DNA of 64,000 nucleotides from Embiotoca jacksoni (GCA_022577435.1 JAKOON010000027.1:4227820-4291819), one strand, 5' to 3'. Positions 11,903-24,321 are shown, counted from the stretch's first letter. The notes: a model not told the origin generated them from the sequence alone. Made by a program: numbers and translations.

Positions 11903-11932
<30 letters not shown>
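11903..11932. repeat. (GT)n microsatellite
   Basis: About 15 uninterrupted GT units. Confidence 0.95.
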
Positions 11933-11934
<2 letters not shown>

Positions 11935-13867
11935 GCTGCAGGGTCGCCGCTCGCATGGAAATCGGCTATTTCATGCCGTTTGTGTGGCGAGGACGCACAC
12001 CACGTTTGCGTAGCGGCGGTCTGTTTTTAGCTTACTGTGTTGGACACGGGCCTCGACACGATAATAGAAGTCAAGGATGGCGTCTCCATCTTTTTAAATC
12101 TGTTTGGAGATTGGATGGAAATTGTGCGACTGGAAGGAAACGCTTGGAACACAGTTTGGAGCGAACCTTCTCGGCCGCTTCAAGAAGAAAAAGTCAAATT
12201 GGACGTGTTCTCGGCACAGGCGACCAAATAGGCCGCACAATCAGAGACGTGCCGCGGACGTTTTCAACAAGCCGAGTCGATGGCTTTCAGATGACGAGGC
12301 TGAAGCCGCAGTTGCGAGTGGCAGTGTTAGATTGTTGTGTTGTTCAGGTTTTCATCGTCTGTTTCCTTGATGTAACGCGTCGTCTTCTGCGCGTACGCTC
12401 GAGAAGCCAAATCCCTTCAGAGGTGCAACGCAGACGGCAACCGTCTGAAGAAGTGTGTATTCAGATGAAAAGACACTTCAAAATCGAGATTATTGATCAT
12501 TTTTCTGTTCCCCTTCAAAGCAACCTTTGGTCTTTTGATGAGTCACACTTTTTATTCGGCAGCAGATACAAGTGCTCTTTATTGTTTTTAAATTTTTTTT
12601 TTTTTTAGGATTATTTGAAATTGGCCTGACGGGATTCGGTAAAACGTAGAAAGCGAAGCGATTGAGATGGGCGTGCGAATGATTTGTGGCGACAGAGGGG
12701 TCGAGAGCATGTCTCCAGACTACAAATGTCCTGATTTGTCACTCATCTTAATTGACAGACTGGGATCGCTGTTTCTTTGTAGCAGCTGTGCCCTGTGAAA
12801 TGATTTTTCCAAAAAGAAGACGACGATGAAGAAGATGAAGAAGAACAAGAAGAAGTAAAAAAAAAGAAAAAAGTGCTGCTGTCCTAGATCCCCGCAGCCA
12901 GCACTTCGGCAAAAAGGTCACAACGTATCGCTTTTAGTATTCAGGGCTGGCAAGAAAACTCACGGTCAAAGTCCACTGATAGATTTCTCTGAGGGATGTC
13001 TCAAGTTTCACTGCGCTACATTCAATAAAACAAAACTTCCCACCCAAGGTCTGTGGTGGTGGCGAGACGGAGACGGAGACAGAGGGAGAGTTGTAGCTCA
13101 AAGACCTTTCGTTTTTCTTTCTGGAAAGCACTTCCAGAGCTTTTTGGAGTGGGACTGTGTTTATTGATCCGGGCCCCCCCCACCCCCCGCCCCACCCCGG
13201 TTTCGCAATAGCAGTCAGTCCAAGAAGCTAAGAGTGTTTCTAAGTGGGACTCTGTCGGCACACTCTCACGGGGGAAAAAAAAACACCCAAATTAGACCAA
13301 GAGCATGCTAATGGCCTCGCACATGACAACGCCATAACAGAAATAAAAACAGAAACCTGCAATAAGTCAGTAAACGTCACGTACTGTCCTCAGTTTATCA
13401 CGCGTTACGTCAAAGAATATAGCTTTTAGACAAGAGTGGACATTTGTGTTTACGAATTATTGAGAATATAGAAGTGTCAGAACACCAGCATCAATGTGTG
13501 AGTGTGAGGAGGAGGAGGAGGAGGAGGAGGCGGCGGCGGTGACAGATTGACACATTTTCGGTGATATCCTTATTTAGATACATTAATATTCATCTGCATG
13601 ACCTGACACGTTCCTTCATTCATGCTTCTTAATTCCACTCCTCGTGTTTATTCCCTGTCCAGCTTGGTTCTGGCCGGAGGCGCCGCCGCCCGGATCTTTG
13701 GAACCAATCTGAAGAAGTCTATTAGTGAACTTCTCACCTACTGATGGCCATAAACACAGCTCAGCACTTTTCGCACCCTCCTCCTGCGGATACATTGCAA
13801 CGCGTCTTGCAGTGCAGTCACAGATGCGCGCGACCGTAAACAAGCTCCGGTTATTTGTCCGACCGCG

Positions 13868-14010
13868 GCGGACCGGCAGCGACGTCGCCCGCCGGTTTTT
13901 GTGAACGGCCGTTGTGACGCCTCGAGTTCGGCACCTGGCCGGCGCCATCTCTGCTATTACCGAGGGCTTTGGAGCAGGAGGTGACCACGTTTGTCCTGTT
14001 GCTCGACTAC
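13868..14010 (+). repeat. Interspersed repeat family X, copy C (5' part only)
   Basis: The block GACGTC..TTTTTGTGAACGGCCGTTGTGACGCCTCGAG..GGCCGGCGCCATCT..GGAGCAGGAGGTGACCACGT matches the first ~140 bp of copy B (24338-24460) in order. The rest of the element is missing. The following ~180 bases are also CpG-rich but I cannot align them to the family. Confidence 0.65.
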
Positions 14011-16287
14011 CCGCGTCGTCGATGTCTCACTGTGACTTGAAGAAAACGAGCTCCCCGATGACGCTCCCGCCACCATCAACCGTCGCCGGGCCGATCTCGG
14101 TCCGAGCGCCCGCTGACGGAGCTAGCGGGACACGGCCACCTTCCCTGTGTCGGTACCCCACTAAGCGCTCAGTGCGTCGACAGGCTGATTATACACTTGT
14201 GGCTGTACGACTACAGAACTCCTAAAAACCCGACTAGAAATAACATGCCTCCGTGCAGTGGATGCGTTGATACAGACGAGCATAAAAGGCTTAAAAACAT
14301 TCCCTTGAACTCACCCGAAAGCGACTGTTTTTCGGATATTCAGGCTTTTTGGAAGGACTTTGGATTTCGTGGCTCTAAAACCGAAAATCCCACCCGGGCT
14401 TTAATACTTTAATGCAGCAGGTGAAGATAAGGTCAGCCTAACTTGGAGCGAGATGGCATAAAAGTGGTGCCAACGGCATGGGCTCGCTCCTCAGAGGGTG
14501 CTGCTAGGTAACAATGCTGAGGCATAATCAATACCATTTCACAGCTATCTTTTTCAGGGACTACATTTGCTTCTAAATTCCCTCATTGGCATGCCGGCCA
14601 CTTTTCATTTCTCTTTCTCAGTTTTACAAAGTTTAATCCCTGAAATTTCAGCCAGTCCTGCTCTTTTGAAATGCCAGTTAAGTGACCTCAATAAATGACA
14701 ATTTGATTTAAAAGATTTAGGATTGTACTGTTTCTTCTTTTCTTTTTTTCTCCCCCCCCCTCCGAAGTGCCGTGCAGCTCAGACAGTTTGACCAGAAAAC
14801 GAAGCGTCACGCTGGGGGCGAAGATGCGGCAGTCCTTACTCACAAATAGTCTCTTTTTAAGCCCCTGTCATGTTGCCCGCTGCCTTGGAACGCGGCACAA
14901 AGGAGTCCGGTTAGTGTTTGCCAGCGCTGTCCTATTTGTATTTGCATGGCTATTAATTTGGGCTCTGGAACTGGGAAAAGAGGCCACCCTGGTCCAGCTG
15001 GGAATTGTCACTCTACACTGAGACGGGCAAAGGGTCAGCGCCAAACGACCTGCGGGGTTGAAAACAATTTGGAGTTGTTGTCAATTAAAACAAACAAAAA
15101 AAAACCAACAGAGAACCCACTCTCGTTTGGCTTTAGTAGTGACGAGCTGATGTCTTTGTTCAGCCATTTTTCCTAATTGGGGCTGTGAGTGAACTGGATT
15201 AAACCGCTAGTCCTGATTGTCTTTTTTTTTTTTAAATTTAAAAAAATAATTTTTTTTTTACTGTGACATAGTCTTACACAGCTCCTTTGATCATTTCACA
15301 TTGCAAAAGGGCAAACTGGATTACCTCCCCAGAAACGATTGCTCAATTTGTGGCCTGTGTTTTTAATGAGAGCACGTTTACTTGTACACGAGGGTCTTAC
15401 ATTTCTGTGCATTTGTTAAACCTGTGCGTTGGTGCACCTTTATTTACAGGTGTTAGCATTTAGCCTTTGATGCACAGTGAGGAGAGCGCCGATAGCTTAC
15501 ATGTTCATCGTACTTGGCTTTCAGTAGGAACGCTGCAGCGTTTTTTTTTTTTTTTTTTTTTTCCCTTTTGAAGCTTCTGCTCCTTTTTTTTCGATCTACT
15601 GAGTGCGAGTTGCAACAATAAAAGCTCCGGAGTGTAGCAGCTTTTTTTCGAGCTGAGAATGGATTGAGGGATTCAGGGGGAGCACATTCCACCTTGTTTT
15701 AATATCACCGTGGTGGAAGCGTATCGCTGCGTTCCCATATTTGCTGAGGCAAGTTAACCCACAGTTCTGCAGTCTTACAGCCTCCCAAATTAGCATCTGG
15801 GGGCCTTCTGTACTTTAAATTTTTTTTTTTTTTTATCAGATTCAGTGCCTCAGATCTGCTCCTGCACATGTCCTTCAAACCGGGCTCCGAAATGACCGCA
15901 GCGCAATAATAAGCGAGAGGTACGGATGTGATTATGGACTTGAACTTTTCTCTCGCTATTTAAGAGGGCCATTATGCATGCTGCCGCAGGCGGGAGGGGA
16001 GCCAAAGTCAAGGCCTGTTTACCATCATCCTCCCCTCATCCGGCTAGATGGAAATGAGAGCGGACCTCGGAGTGACACTGGCTTCGGGAGGCCCCCCCAA
16101 ACCCAACTCTCTCATGTGGATCCTCATGTGTTCACAATTGAAATGCGCTCAGATTGGCTGGAGGGGTGGGGGGGCTCGAGAAACCACCTCTGAACCCAGT
16201 AATTGCTGCCCCCCACCCACCCCGGGGTAGGTGTTTTGTGTGAGCGCGAGTGTCTGCAGGTGAACAGTGGAGTTGCATGCGTATATA

Positions 16288-16289
<2 letters not shown>

Positions 16290-16364
<75 letters not shown>

Positions 16365-16369
16365 CGCGC
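16290..16369. repeat. (GT)n(GC)n compound microsatellite
   Basis: About 33 GT units are followed directly by about six GC units. Alternating purine-pyrimidine DNA of this length, with a GC end, is the sequence type most prone to Z-DNA. Confidence 0.95.
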
Positions 16370-16559
16370 TTGTGGCTGTGCGTCTTGTATACAAGTGGTG
16401 GCCGGTATGAGCCTACAGACCGGTAAGCAGTCCTAACTATCGCAAACTTTGACACGCTGCCACACACCGAGCTCCCCTCAGAGCCATAACAATGTCCCGG
16501 CGCCGCTGGATGAGCAAAATGAGGAGGCGGCGGCGGGAAAGCTGCATTTCCAGTTCATA

Positions 16560-17060
16560 GACTTCATGATGGGGCATTAAGTTATAAATGCTTCGAGATA
16601 TTTTGTAAATGAAAAGGCATTCAGGCTAAACTGCTCTTGTTTCCTAGTTCTAGCTTTGCACCACCGGCATGTTTCTGTCTCGGAGAAGCCGAATGACGAG
16701 CAGATCCATTTAATTGCTTGGATAGGGATATTGGAGGGTCTGAATCGATTCTGACAATCACGCCATCTTTAACAGACATCTCATCAAAGGCCCATTCCCT
16801 TTTTCGCCATTTCATTACCCGTCTACCCGGCACTCGGATCCGCTGCCTATTTACCCATCCCATGCAGGAATAATGGGGCCTTCACCCCCAGTTGGATTAA
16901 TCAGCCATAACCATATGCTACCGTGTGCAATTATGCTGCAATTTTGACCAAGGGAAACAGCTGTTGCCATTTGAAAGGGTGGAATAAGATTGTAATTGCC
17001 TTAACTTTGATTTGTAGGGTGCTTTGATTTGATGAGAGAACACATTTTATGCTTTACATA
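16560..17060. promoter_or_regulatory. Candidate conserved non-coding element
   Basis: About 500 bp of unique, repeat-free sequence contain many short AT-rich motifs of homeodomain type (TTTAATTGC, GGATTAATCAGCC, TGTAATTGCC) plus AATCGATTC. No open frame or splice pattern explains it. The texture resembles deeply conserved developmental enhancers in long first introns; conservation itself is not visible from one sequence. Confidence 0.3.
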
Positions 17061-18291
17061 ATAATAACGCAGAATGAAGAGAACTATTAGAACGTGCGAC
17101 TTTTTCCCGCTTCCAGATGCATTCGGAGGATAACCTTGCTGTTATGAGCTATTACTCACACATTATGGAACGAATGATTATGTTTATTCATTTTTGGGGT
17201 TGAATGGGCTTTCTATTTTCAGAGGCTATGTTTTTGGATTCAATTGTCTAATGACATTTGAATATGTTTCCCCGTTGTGGCGCCGTAACCTTTCGGTACC
17301 AGAGGTTCTGTAATTCCCCAGGTAAGGCAGTCACGGCAGAAGTGATCTCGGCCGAAATCCTTTACACGGAAGCATCCGACGCCTATAATCTGCTAGCCGA
17401 CTATTTTACACACTTTTTAAAATTTATTTATTTATTTTTTTTTATCAATTGGCCGAATTTGATGACAAAAACCTAACGACTCTCCGAAGCGTAACGTCTG
17501 TGATGCATTTGCAGTCAAGCAATCATTTTTATGCGGGATTGGAGCAACGTGAAAATGATTGTTTACATTCAATGGAAATATGCGAACGATCTCAAGAAAC
17601 TTGCCTCTATAGGGTTGTTCTGCCGAATTTCAATACTTCTAATATTCAGACCAAATTGCTCTGATACTGGCTGGTATTTGTCGTTCGGTAGTAAGTTTTG
17701 ATAACTTGGCTTGGGTTTTTAAAAGTCCTGATTTCTGCCTGGGAAAGGTCAACTGTCGATTGGAAATTGAATAGTGTGCACCATTTGTTCGAGCCTGTTG
17801 ACACACTGACGAATAGATTGTCTTCAAATCCACATGATCTCGCTGTATTCCCGAGATAAGCAGGATATATATTGAAGATGAGGAAGGGCGAGAGTAGGTG
17901 GATGATTCTTAAATAGTGTGAATACGCAGGAAAGCAAAGTTTTAGCAAGAACGCCTGTAAAAATGAACCAAGCAGGCATCAGAGTTTGATATGTTACCGT
18001 TCATACAATTTTGTGCATCTTTTGATCTTCCAGCCCCATTTCTTTGCACTTGTCAGTGGAGTAGACGGCACAAGAGGCGCTGTTTGAATTTTTCATACTG
18101 CTGACAATTACTGGATTTCTTTTCTGAAGCTTTTAAAAGAGGGTGTACTAAATGATGCATCCCTTCCTCCGCAGTTGTTAGATTGTCTCGTTTTTTTTGT
18201 TGTGTGTGTGTTAATAAGCTAATGAATATACACACTTTGAACTGATTGAGAGGTACAAACGGGCGAACGCAACGATCCGACGTCTCCTCGG

Positions 18292-18325
18292 CTGTGTGTG
18301 TGTGTGTGTGTGTGTGTGGGGGGGG
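18292..18325. repeat. (GT)n microsatellite ending in a G run
   Basis: About 13 GT units are followed by eight G. Confidence 0.93.
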
Positions 18326-19173
18326 CAATATTTCCGCCACCTTTTAACAGAACAATAAATGACTGCTTTCGGTGGCACCGCTTTGAGAACTGTGCTTAAA
18401 TTAATGTAACATTGTTCTTATTTTCCTGTTCTTGTCCTTGTCAGATTCTCAAGAGCCGGACTCGAGAGAATTAAAGGCACGGTCGCCTCAATAGAGACGT
18501 TTCACATCTCTGAAAAAACAGAATGTTCTCTGCTGGTGTTTGTGCATTGATCATGGACGCTATGATATTGCTTTTGAAGAGTTCTTTTTGACTCCTGCCA
18601 AGCCTCATGTAAACACCAAGCACTGTTCCAATGATTTTCTTTTTTTTTTGTTAGCAGATGTACCTCATAAATAGAGCGACACACAGAGGGGAGGGGGTGA
18701 AGGGCGGGTGGGGGGTGTGTGTGTGGGGGGGGGGGTGATGGCAGCATTACTAATTAACCGGAGGCTAATCAAAGCCTTTTTATTTGAAACTTTGTCTGAC
18801 ATTTTTATCCCTTGGAAGTCAGACGAGCTCGTGATCGCTTCCCCGACCAGCTGCTCATCCATCACCACATCCAGCTCCCCTACTGCTTTCTATTCGTTGG
18901 TTTAGGATCTGATATCACCTGCTAATTGAGATGCCGCCTTTATACGACTCTTTAAGGTGGAAGAGCGGTTCCCCCCTCCCTCCCTTTGAGAGAGCCTTGC
19001 GCTTTCGCAGCTCTTCTTTTTACACATTACAGTCGAACAGCTACCCGAATGCAGATTAACATCTTGATCATCGTTCGCTTGGATACACTTCACACATGAC
19101 CAAATCACTTAACACTCTTAGCTGTAGACTTAATGGGAATAACCCAACGATAATGGAAGGTGACGGAGTGAGA

Positions 19174-19325
19174 TGGATCTTTGGGCGCCGGGCTTTGACC
19201 CGCGGCGTTACTGCCGCTCGACCTCGGCTCAAGGTCGCTTGCAGGTAGCCTCGCCGCACGCTCGCAGAGGCGAAACTCGCCCGCGCAAACGCGCACGCAT
19301 TCACCGCTCTCGCTCTCTCTCAGCC
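19174..19325. promoter_or_regulatory. Intronic CpG-rich islet
   Basis: I count about 23 CpG dinucleotides in about 150 bases, far above the surrounding intron. It contains no recognisable family-X sequence and no convincing exon. It lies directly upstream of a TAAT-rich unique block at 19360-19470, so it could be a small alternative promoter or an unmethylated regulatory islet. Confidence 0.3.
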
Positions 19326-19359
19326 GAGCAGGACAGAAAAGAAGTGCTCCATCCATCTT

Positions 19360-19470
19360 GATTTGTCAATAGCTACAATTTTAATTACACCTGAGTGCTG
19401 TCAGCCCGCCAAGCTGGGCGGGGAGTATTGATTCACTCCGACTAATTGATTAATTGCTGTGTTCAAGGGT
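19360..19470. promoter_or_regulatory. Candidate conserved non-coding element
   Basis: This short unique block has TTTGTCAATAGC, ATTTTAATTACACCTG (homeodomain core next to an E-box CACCTG), a GC-rich palindrome-like GCCCGCCAAGCTGGGCGGGG, and TAATTGATTAATTG. The motif density is high for its size. Enhancer function is an inference. Confidence 0.3.
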
Positions 19471-20734
19471 GCCGTCCCCCGCCCCCTCCAACTCCATCGC
19501 TTATTATGGCGTTCTCTTCATTTTCTCCCTCCATATATTGTGTTTATAGAGTGTCAAGCTTTCAACTGCAGGGAAAGCGTTGTGCGGAATGAGTGCGACG
19601 CTTGTAAAAGACGACCCCGCTGTGTTTTACTCCGGTGAGAGTGGCATATGAAGGAGAAGGGGGCCCTATTGTTACCGTTACAGCGACAGATAACGACCGA
19701 GCGCTCGGCAGGCATCGCAGTACATCACTGCAGCCATTATGTGACAGCTAAAGGGGGGGGGGAGGGTTTGGAGGCGAAGCTGGCGGAGACCATTTACTCA
19801 AAACTGTAGCTTAAATTTGTGTATCTGTTTCTCACAGCGCTCAACTGTCTGGTGGAATGGACCTGCTGCCTATTATACTGCCATCTTGGAAGACAGTACA
19901 AACCGGTGACAGAGGAAGGAAGCGCCGGCCCGGCGTTTCGGCCGGCATCGCTACCTTTTTCTAAATCTTCCTTCCTTCCCGGCAGAAAATCTATAAACCT
20001 CTCGTAAAATGACCAAACTTAAGGATCTCCGAAGCTGCTCTTGTGTCACAGTCAACCCGACCACCAACCTCACCAGCTTGAGTTTACGTACAATCCACCA
20101 GCTTTGTCGGATCCAAGATCACAGACCATAATTGTAGTTTCTTTGAACACAATAAAAGAGTAGAATTCAGCTTTGTAAAAGATTTGAGGACATCGGTAAA
20201 ACAAGAGACTGCTCATGAAACCTCTGGAGACTTCAATGACTGCTGTGGGTATTTATATGGTCACATTTTTAAATTCCAGCTTTGTCTTTTAAATATTTAT
20301 ACTCAGTGTGTGGCTTTATTTAAACAGAAGTTAATGAGTGTTTTTGACATTGTTTGTTCTTTGTGGCCGGTAGGAGGGGGTGGCAGCGGTGGGTGTGTAG
20401 TTACAACAGACGTGATGACTAATGGAAAGACTGGAGATGGGCAGGAAATACCAGACGGTCAACCACTCATTCATCATCCGAAGTTAAAATTGTGTGACAC
20501 CGCAAAAAGATGACACACAAAGAATTCAACTGAATGTGTCTGTTGTTACCCTGTCTTACCGTTTCTCTGTTAAAACATGGACTCCTGACGAGACGTAGTT
20601 CCTGAAAATCCTTAACTCGATTGGTTATATTTGCTTCGAGCGCATGTGATTGGTCGACCTCCCTGTTGTTGGGTAGCAAATTTTGTCCTTGCCAGAAATC
20701 CCGGCGTGCACAGCTGAAACAGACTCTCCGAGCC

Positions 20735-21046
20735 TCGCTTTGGCCTCTCTAGGAGTGACAGTTTGACGTTTTGTAAAAAAAAACTTGCACGCACGTAAAT
20801 GTCACGTCAGGAAGGACATTTTTCAGTGGTATTAGGGGGTTGGAGGGGTGTCTAGGTGGCATGAATCAAGGACCGCCATGTGGAAAGCAGAGGTTCGACT
20901 CCTGTAGGTAACATCATTGTTCTATTTTTTTGTTTGTTTGTTTCCTAACCCCAAACATGTTCTTTTTCCTTATTTGTATGTTTTGACTTTCAGTCTCATT
21001 TTCCTGTAAATCACACGGCTAAACACGAGCAGTAGGTTTAATTTTG
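20735..21046 (+). repeat. Interspersed tRNA-like repeat family Y, copy 2
   Basis: GGTTCGACTCC at 20892-20902 fits the Pol III B-box of a tRNA, with a weaker A-box-like TGGCATGAAT about 40 bases before it. The downstream body (CTAACCCCAAACATGTTC, ATTTTCCTGTAAATCACACG, GCAGTAGGTTT) matches copy 1 at 5756-5995 in inverted orientation. This layout, a tRNA-like head with an unrelated body, is that of a SINE or a SINE-like repeat. The 20735-20770 part matches copy 1 in the opposite sense, so the locus is a mosaic or partly inverted. Confidence 0.5.
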
Positions 21047-21536
21047 GTGCTGCACACTGCAGACATTATGAGCACAAAGGTCCTACAACAGGGTTTATGT
21101 GCGCATGTAGGTGCTCGGCGACACGGACAACATAAAACATCATTACGTGAAATTAAACATCATTATGTGCAGAATGTTGTTCATTTATACTCGTGTTACC
21201 TGTGATTACTTTATACAGAAGAGACAGAGTGAGCCCGTGTGTTGGTCGAGGGGAGTGAATGAGGTGGGGATTGCTGCAGGGGGCTGCATAGACGTGTGTT
21301 CCAGGATCGGTTGGCTTACATAGTCCGACAACAAAGGCGGAAAAGAAGTGTGACGTGTAATCAGTTCTCTTTAAAAAAAAAAAAAACAAAAAAAAACACA
21401 GTCAGAGAAGCCGTGAAGACGCAACTGTGAAACGTTTTGTGTGATGGCCAATTACTTCTTCTTTCATTCCTTCAGGAAGTTGCAGAACACAACACAACCT
21501 ACGCACAGGTCCGCCATAACCTTATCCCCCCTGTGG

Positions 21537-21540
<4 letters not shown>

Positions 21541-21592
<52 letters not shown>

Positions 21593-21594
21593 CA
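21541..21594. repeat. (CA)n microsatellite
   Basis: About 27 CA units with one GC interruption near the end. Confidence 0.96.
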
Positions 21595-22299
21595 AACAAG
21601 CATATTCCCCTGCATGAAAAAAGGCTATCTTCATGCTGCGAGGCTTATTCTCGCAAACACTATCTACTTAAACAAACACACACAGAGGCAGAGCACTGCA
21701 TGCTAAAGACCCCCCCCCCCCCGCCCCTTTCCCCTCCCCCACACCCCCACCCCCACACCCTATGCATCGACACCCATCACACATGAATGTCGTTTGTATG
21801 GAGCTGAGCAAGACAGGCAACACTGTCTTGATCATGAAACAAGGAACACACTCACAGGGGCAGAGTAATGAGAAAAATGCAAAAACCCATTTCTTTTTGT
21901 TGAACGTGTGTAATTCAAGAGCAGCCTGCTGGTGTGACCCTTTTTTGGAATTGATTGTTTTGGCAAGCCTTAAATTAACACGCCGACATTTTGGAAATCA
22001 AGCTTTTTTTCCGTTTTTATTTTTTTTTATCATTTTAGATTGATATATAGCACAAAGAGTTGGGTTTGCATAAATGTCCTACGTAGAAAAGAAGCTGCTT
22101 TCTGGAACATCATTGATATTTTTTTATGTTTATGTATATATATAATTGGACTGAATAGTTTGGGATCATAATAAAGGCTAGTTGCGAGGTGAAATATCTC
22201 AGCTATACGCAGTAAGTCTTAATAGGAACTTTGTGTTGGAAATGACAATCACACATATGGCATCATGTGACTTTACCCAAGAAAAAAAGAAGGTGTTTA

Positions 22300-22780
22300 A
22301 GGACCGCAGGAACTGTGTTCCCGTCTTAACATCAGTGGGAGTTCCCCCTTTTTTCGTGTGGCTTTTAAGTTCCTATAACTCCGTTTTGTGGGACTTTTTC
22401 AGCTCCTACCCGTGGACAGGTACTTTTCCGATCGCAATAGGAACTGCGCTGATGTAAGTGCACCGCGATTGGCCGAACACAGGAGGCCCAGGCAACCGCC
22501 ATGTTGACAACACGGTGTAAACAGCGAGCTAACGGTAAACTACAGCTACGAACGAAGTTGTTTACATCGGCGGTGGTAAGAGTTTCAAATGGAGGCCGAG
22601 AAATGGGCCGACAACAAGGTCCAGGCTGTAATTAGCCCGCACGCATCAGAGGGAGTACAGCGTGACTTCCATTCGACGAAGAGAAACATCCGAAAATGTT
22701 TACACCGCGCTACGTCCCTTCAGAGTTCCTGTTAGCGGTGTGAATGCAAACTGCAAAAGGCTTTAGAACCTGTTTAGTTC
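22300..22780 (+). mobile_element. Decayed Harbinger-type element fragment
   Basis: The block is flanked by repeated AGTTCCT/AGGAACT motifs (AAGTTCCTATAACTCC at 22369, AATAGGAACTGCG at 22433, AGAGTTCCTGTTAG near 22720, TTTAGTTCTTGG near 22776) and contains a short MYB/SANT-like coding remnant. This combination is what I know from teleost PIF/Harbinger elements, which carry a MYB-like gene beside the transposase. No transposase is present here, so the copy is non-autonomous. The edges are approximate. Confidence 0.5.
22589..22735 (+). pseudogene. MYB/SANT-like DNA-binding protein fragment of a Harbinger-type element
   Basis: The frame opens MEAEKWADNKVQAVIS and continues through EGVQRDFHSTKRN before stopping after 48 codons. 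The spacing W-x-D-x-x-V-x-x-x-I-S followed about 8 residues later by a polar E-x-x-Q-x-D-x-x-x-x-x-K-R-N block fits the first two helices of the MYB/SANT-like domain in the accessory protein of PIF/Harbinger transposons. The expected third helix is absent because the sequence runs into element terminus-like DNA and a stop. It is a remnant, not an active gene. Assignment rests on pattern recognition only. Confidence 0.5.
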
Positions 22781-23850
22781 TTGGGGAGGGGCGGGGCGGA
22801 GGGGCGGGGGGACTCTCTGGGGGGGTCGTTCCTCTCAAGAAAGTCTGACAGTTTGCTCCGAATGCGTCTTTAGATGCAGCGTCCTGGTTCCTCCCAACTT
22901 GTTATTCCTCGGGCCTCTGCAGCTGCTGCCTTGCCCCTCAGGCGCAGGCACACACGGGCCCTAATCGTCCGACCCAACCGGGCCTTGTCAGATTCCCCCC
23001 AAAAATCTATCTGCACGACCGTCGGAGTCCGATTTGCCCGCCAGTCCGCAACACGTCGTCACGGCGGTTCACCACAATGATGTACCGACTGACAAACACA
23101 AACAAGTTGTGTGATCTCGAACTAACGGCGCTCTGGCGGGACTCCTCCGTTTCACGCCGTTCTCTCTCTGACTGACTGGCAGAATTTCTTTTCCCTCTGT
23201 TATCACCGGGAGAGAGGGCTTTGAAATTTGACGGACAGCCGTGATCAGAAACTACCTCTCCGAGTCTGTTACGGGAGGCAGATGTAGGGGAGGCGCGGGG
23301 TTAATGCCGGCAGCTATCAGCTGGACTGACACACCAGACAGACACGCTGTATTTATCTTTGGCCGCTCGAAGAAAGAATCTGTCGGACTGCAACCGCGAC
23401 TCCGGCCAAATCCATCCCCGTTGTTCAGCCGGAGCTCGAGGGGGCAGCTGTGAGAGTGGTGGGCTGTCAACTGTCTGCTGCCTCCTCTGCAGGTACAGCC
23501 AGGCAAGAATAACCTGTTTGACTTTTTTTTTTTTTTTTTTTTTTTGGGCCTCAAGCCTCCATTCTATCCCATCCCTCTTCTTCTTGTTTTTTTTTTTTTT
23601 TTAATGGTGGTTGGCGGTTCTTCCACTCTCACTCTTTCACTTTTTTTTGTTCTCTTTCTGCTTCGCTCAGCTTCTTTCTTTGTAACAAGCTTTGAGGGAT
23701 GAGGAGGGAAAGAGAGGGAAGATCAAAGCGAGCCTGCACACTCTGCCCTCCGATATCATTAGGATATCTCTGATGGCATTATTCAAGTTTCTGCCAGGCC
23801 CGTGTGTGTGATTCTGTCTGCGTGTATGTTTTTTTAAAATCTGTGCTCAA

Positions 23851-23922
<72 letters not shown>
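23851..23922. repeat. (GT)n microsatellite
   Basis: About 35 GT units with one early GA interruption. Confidence 0.97.
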
Positions 23923-23923
<1 letters not shown>

Positions 23924-24321
23924 GCATACGTGTACGTGTAGCCAGCATGTGGAGTGCTTTCCTCTGGCATGGGGCCCGGTGCTGCCGTGAGGGCCGCCCT
24001 TCAGCCCTTCCATATTGCGCAAGACGTCCAAGCTTCCCCTCCAGCGAGGTGCACGAGGGAGCTGCCCCCTGTTTGATGTCACTTCTGTTTTGCTCTGATA
24101 TTCCTCCGACAAAGCCTCACAGAGCAGTCGTGCACAGAGGCTGAAATAATGGAGAAGCTCCATGACGGGAAAAAACATCTGGCGCATTGCGTGAGCAGAG
24201 GTCCCGAACCCCGAACCCCACCTGCTGAATCGAAGCTCACCTCTGCCGCCTTTTCTGCACTGGCGCTATTTAATCTTTTAATCGTGATCAACAAATCCAA
24301 GCAACCAATTAGAATGAATGT

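Larger units (their letters stand above)
8882..13867 (+). other. Intron 1, proximal part
   Basis: CpG-rich DNA continues to about 9150, then gives way to sequence dominated by poly-T, poly-C and poly-G runs (for example 9139-9153, 9668-9691, 10700-10718, 10930-10944). Open frames up to 256 codons (11838-12608) have low-complexity or arginine-rich translations without recognisable domains. No acceptor-plus-exon combination is convincing. Confidence 0.5.
14011..20734 (+). other. Intron 1 sequence between repeat copies, no exon seen
   Basis: The block contains long T tracts, three GT or CA-type microsatellites, and several unique AT-rich stretches that are described separately as candidate regulatory elements. 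Open frames are short and without recognisable domains. Confidence 0.5.

Noticed and set aside
11838..12608. 256-codon open frame in the proximal intron
   Set aside because: It is the longest frame of the window but its translation contains a (CV)n stretch from a GT microsatellite, is arginine-rich, ends in poly-F from a T run and matches no family I know.
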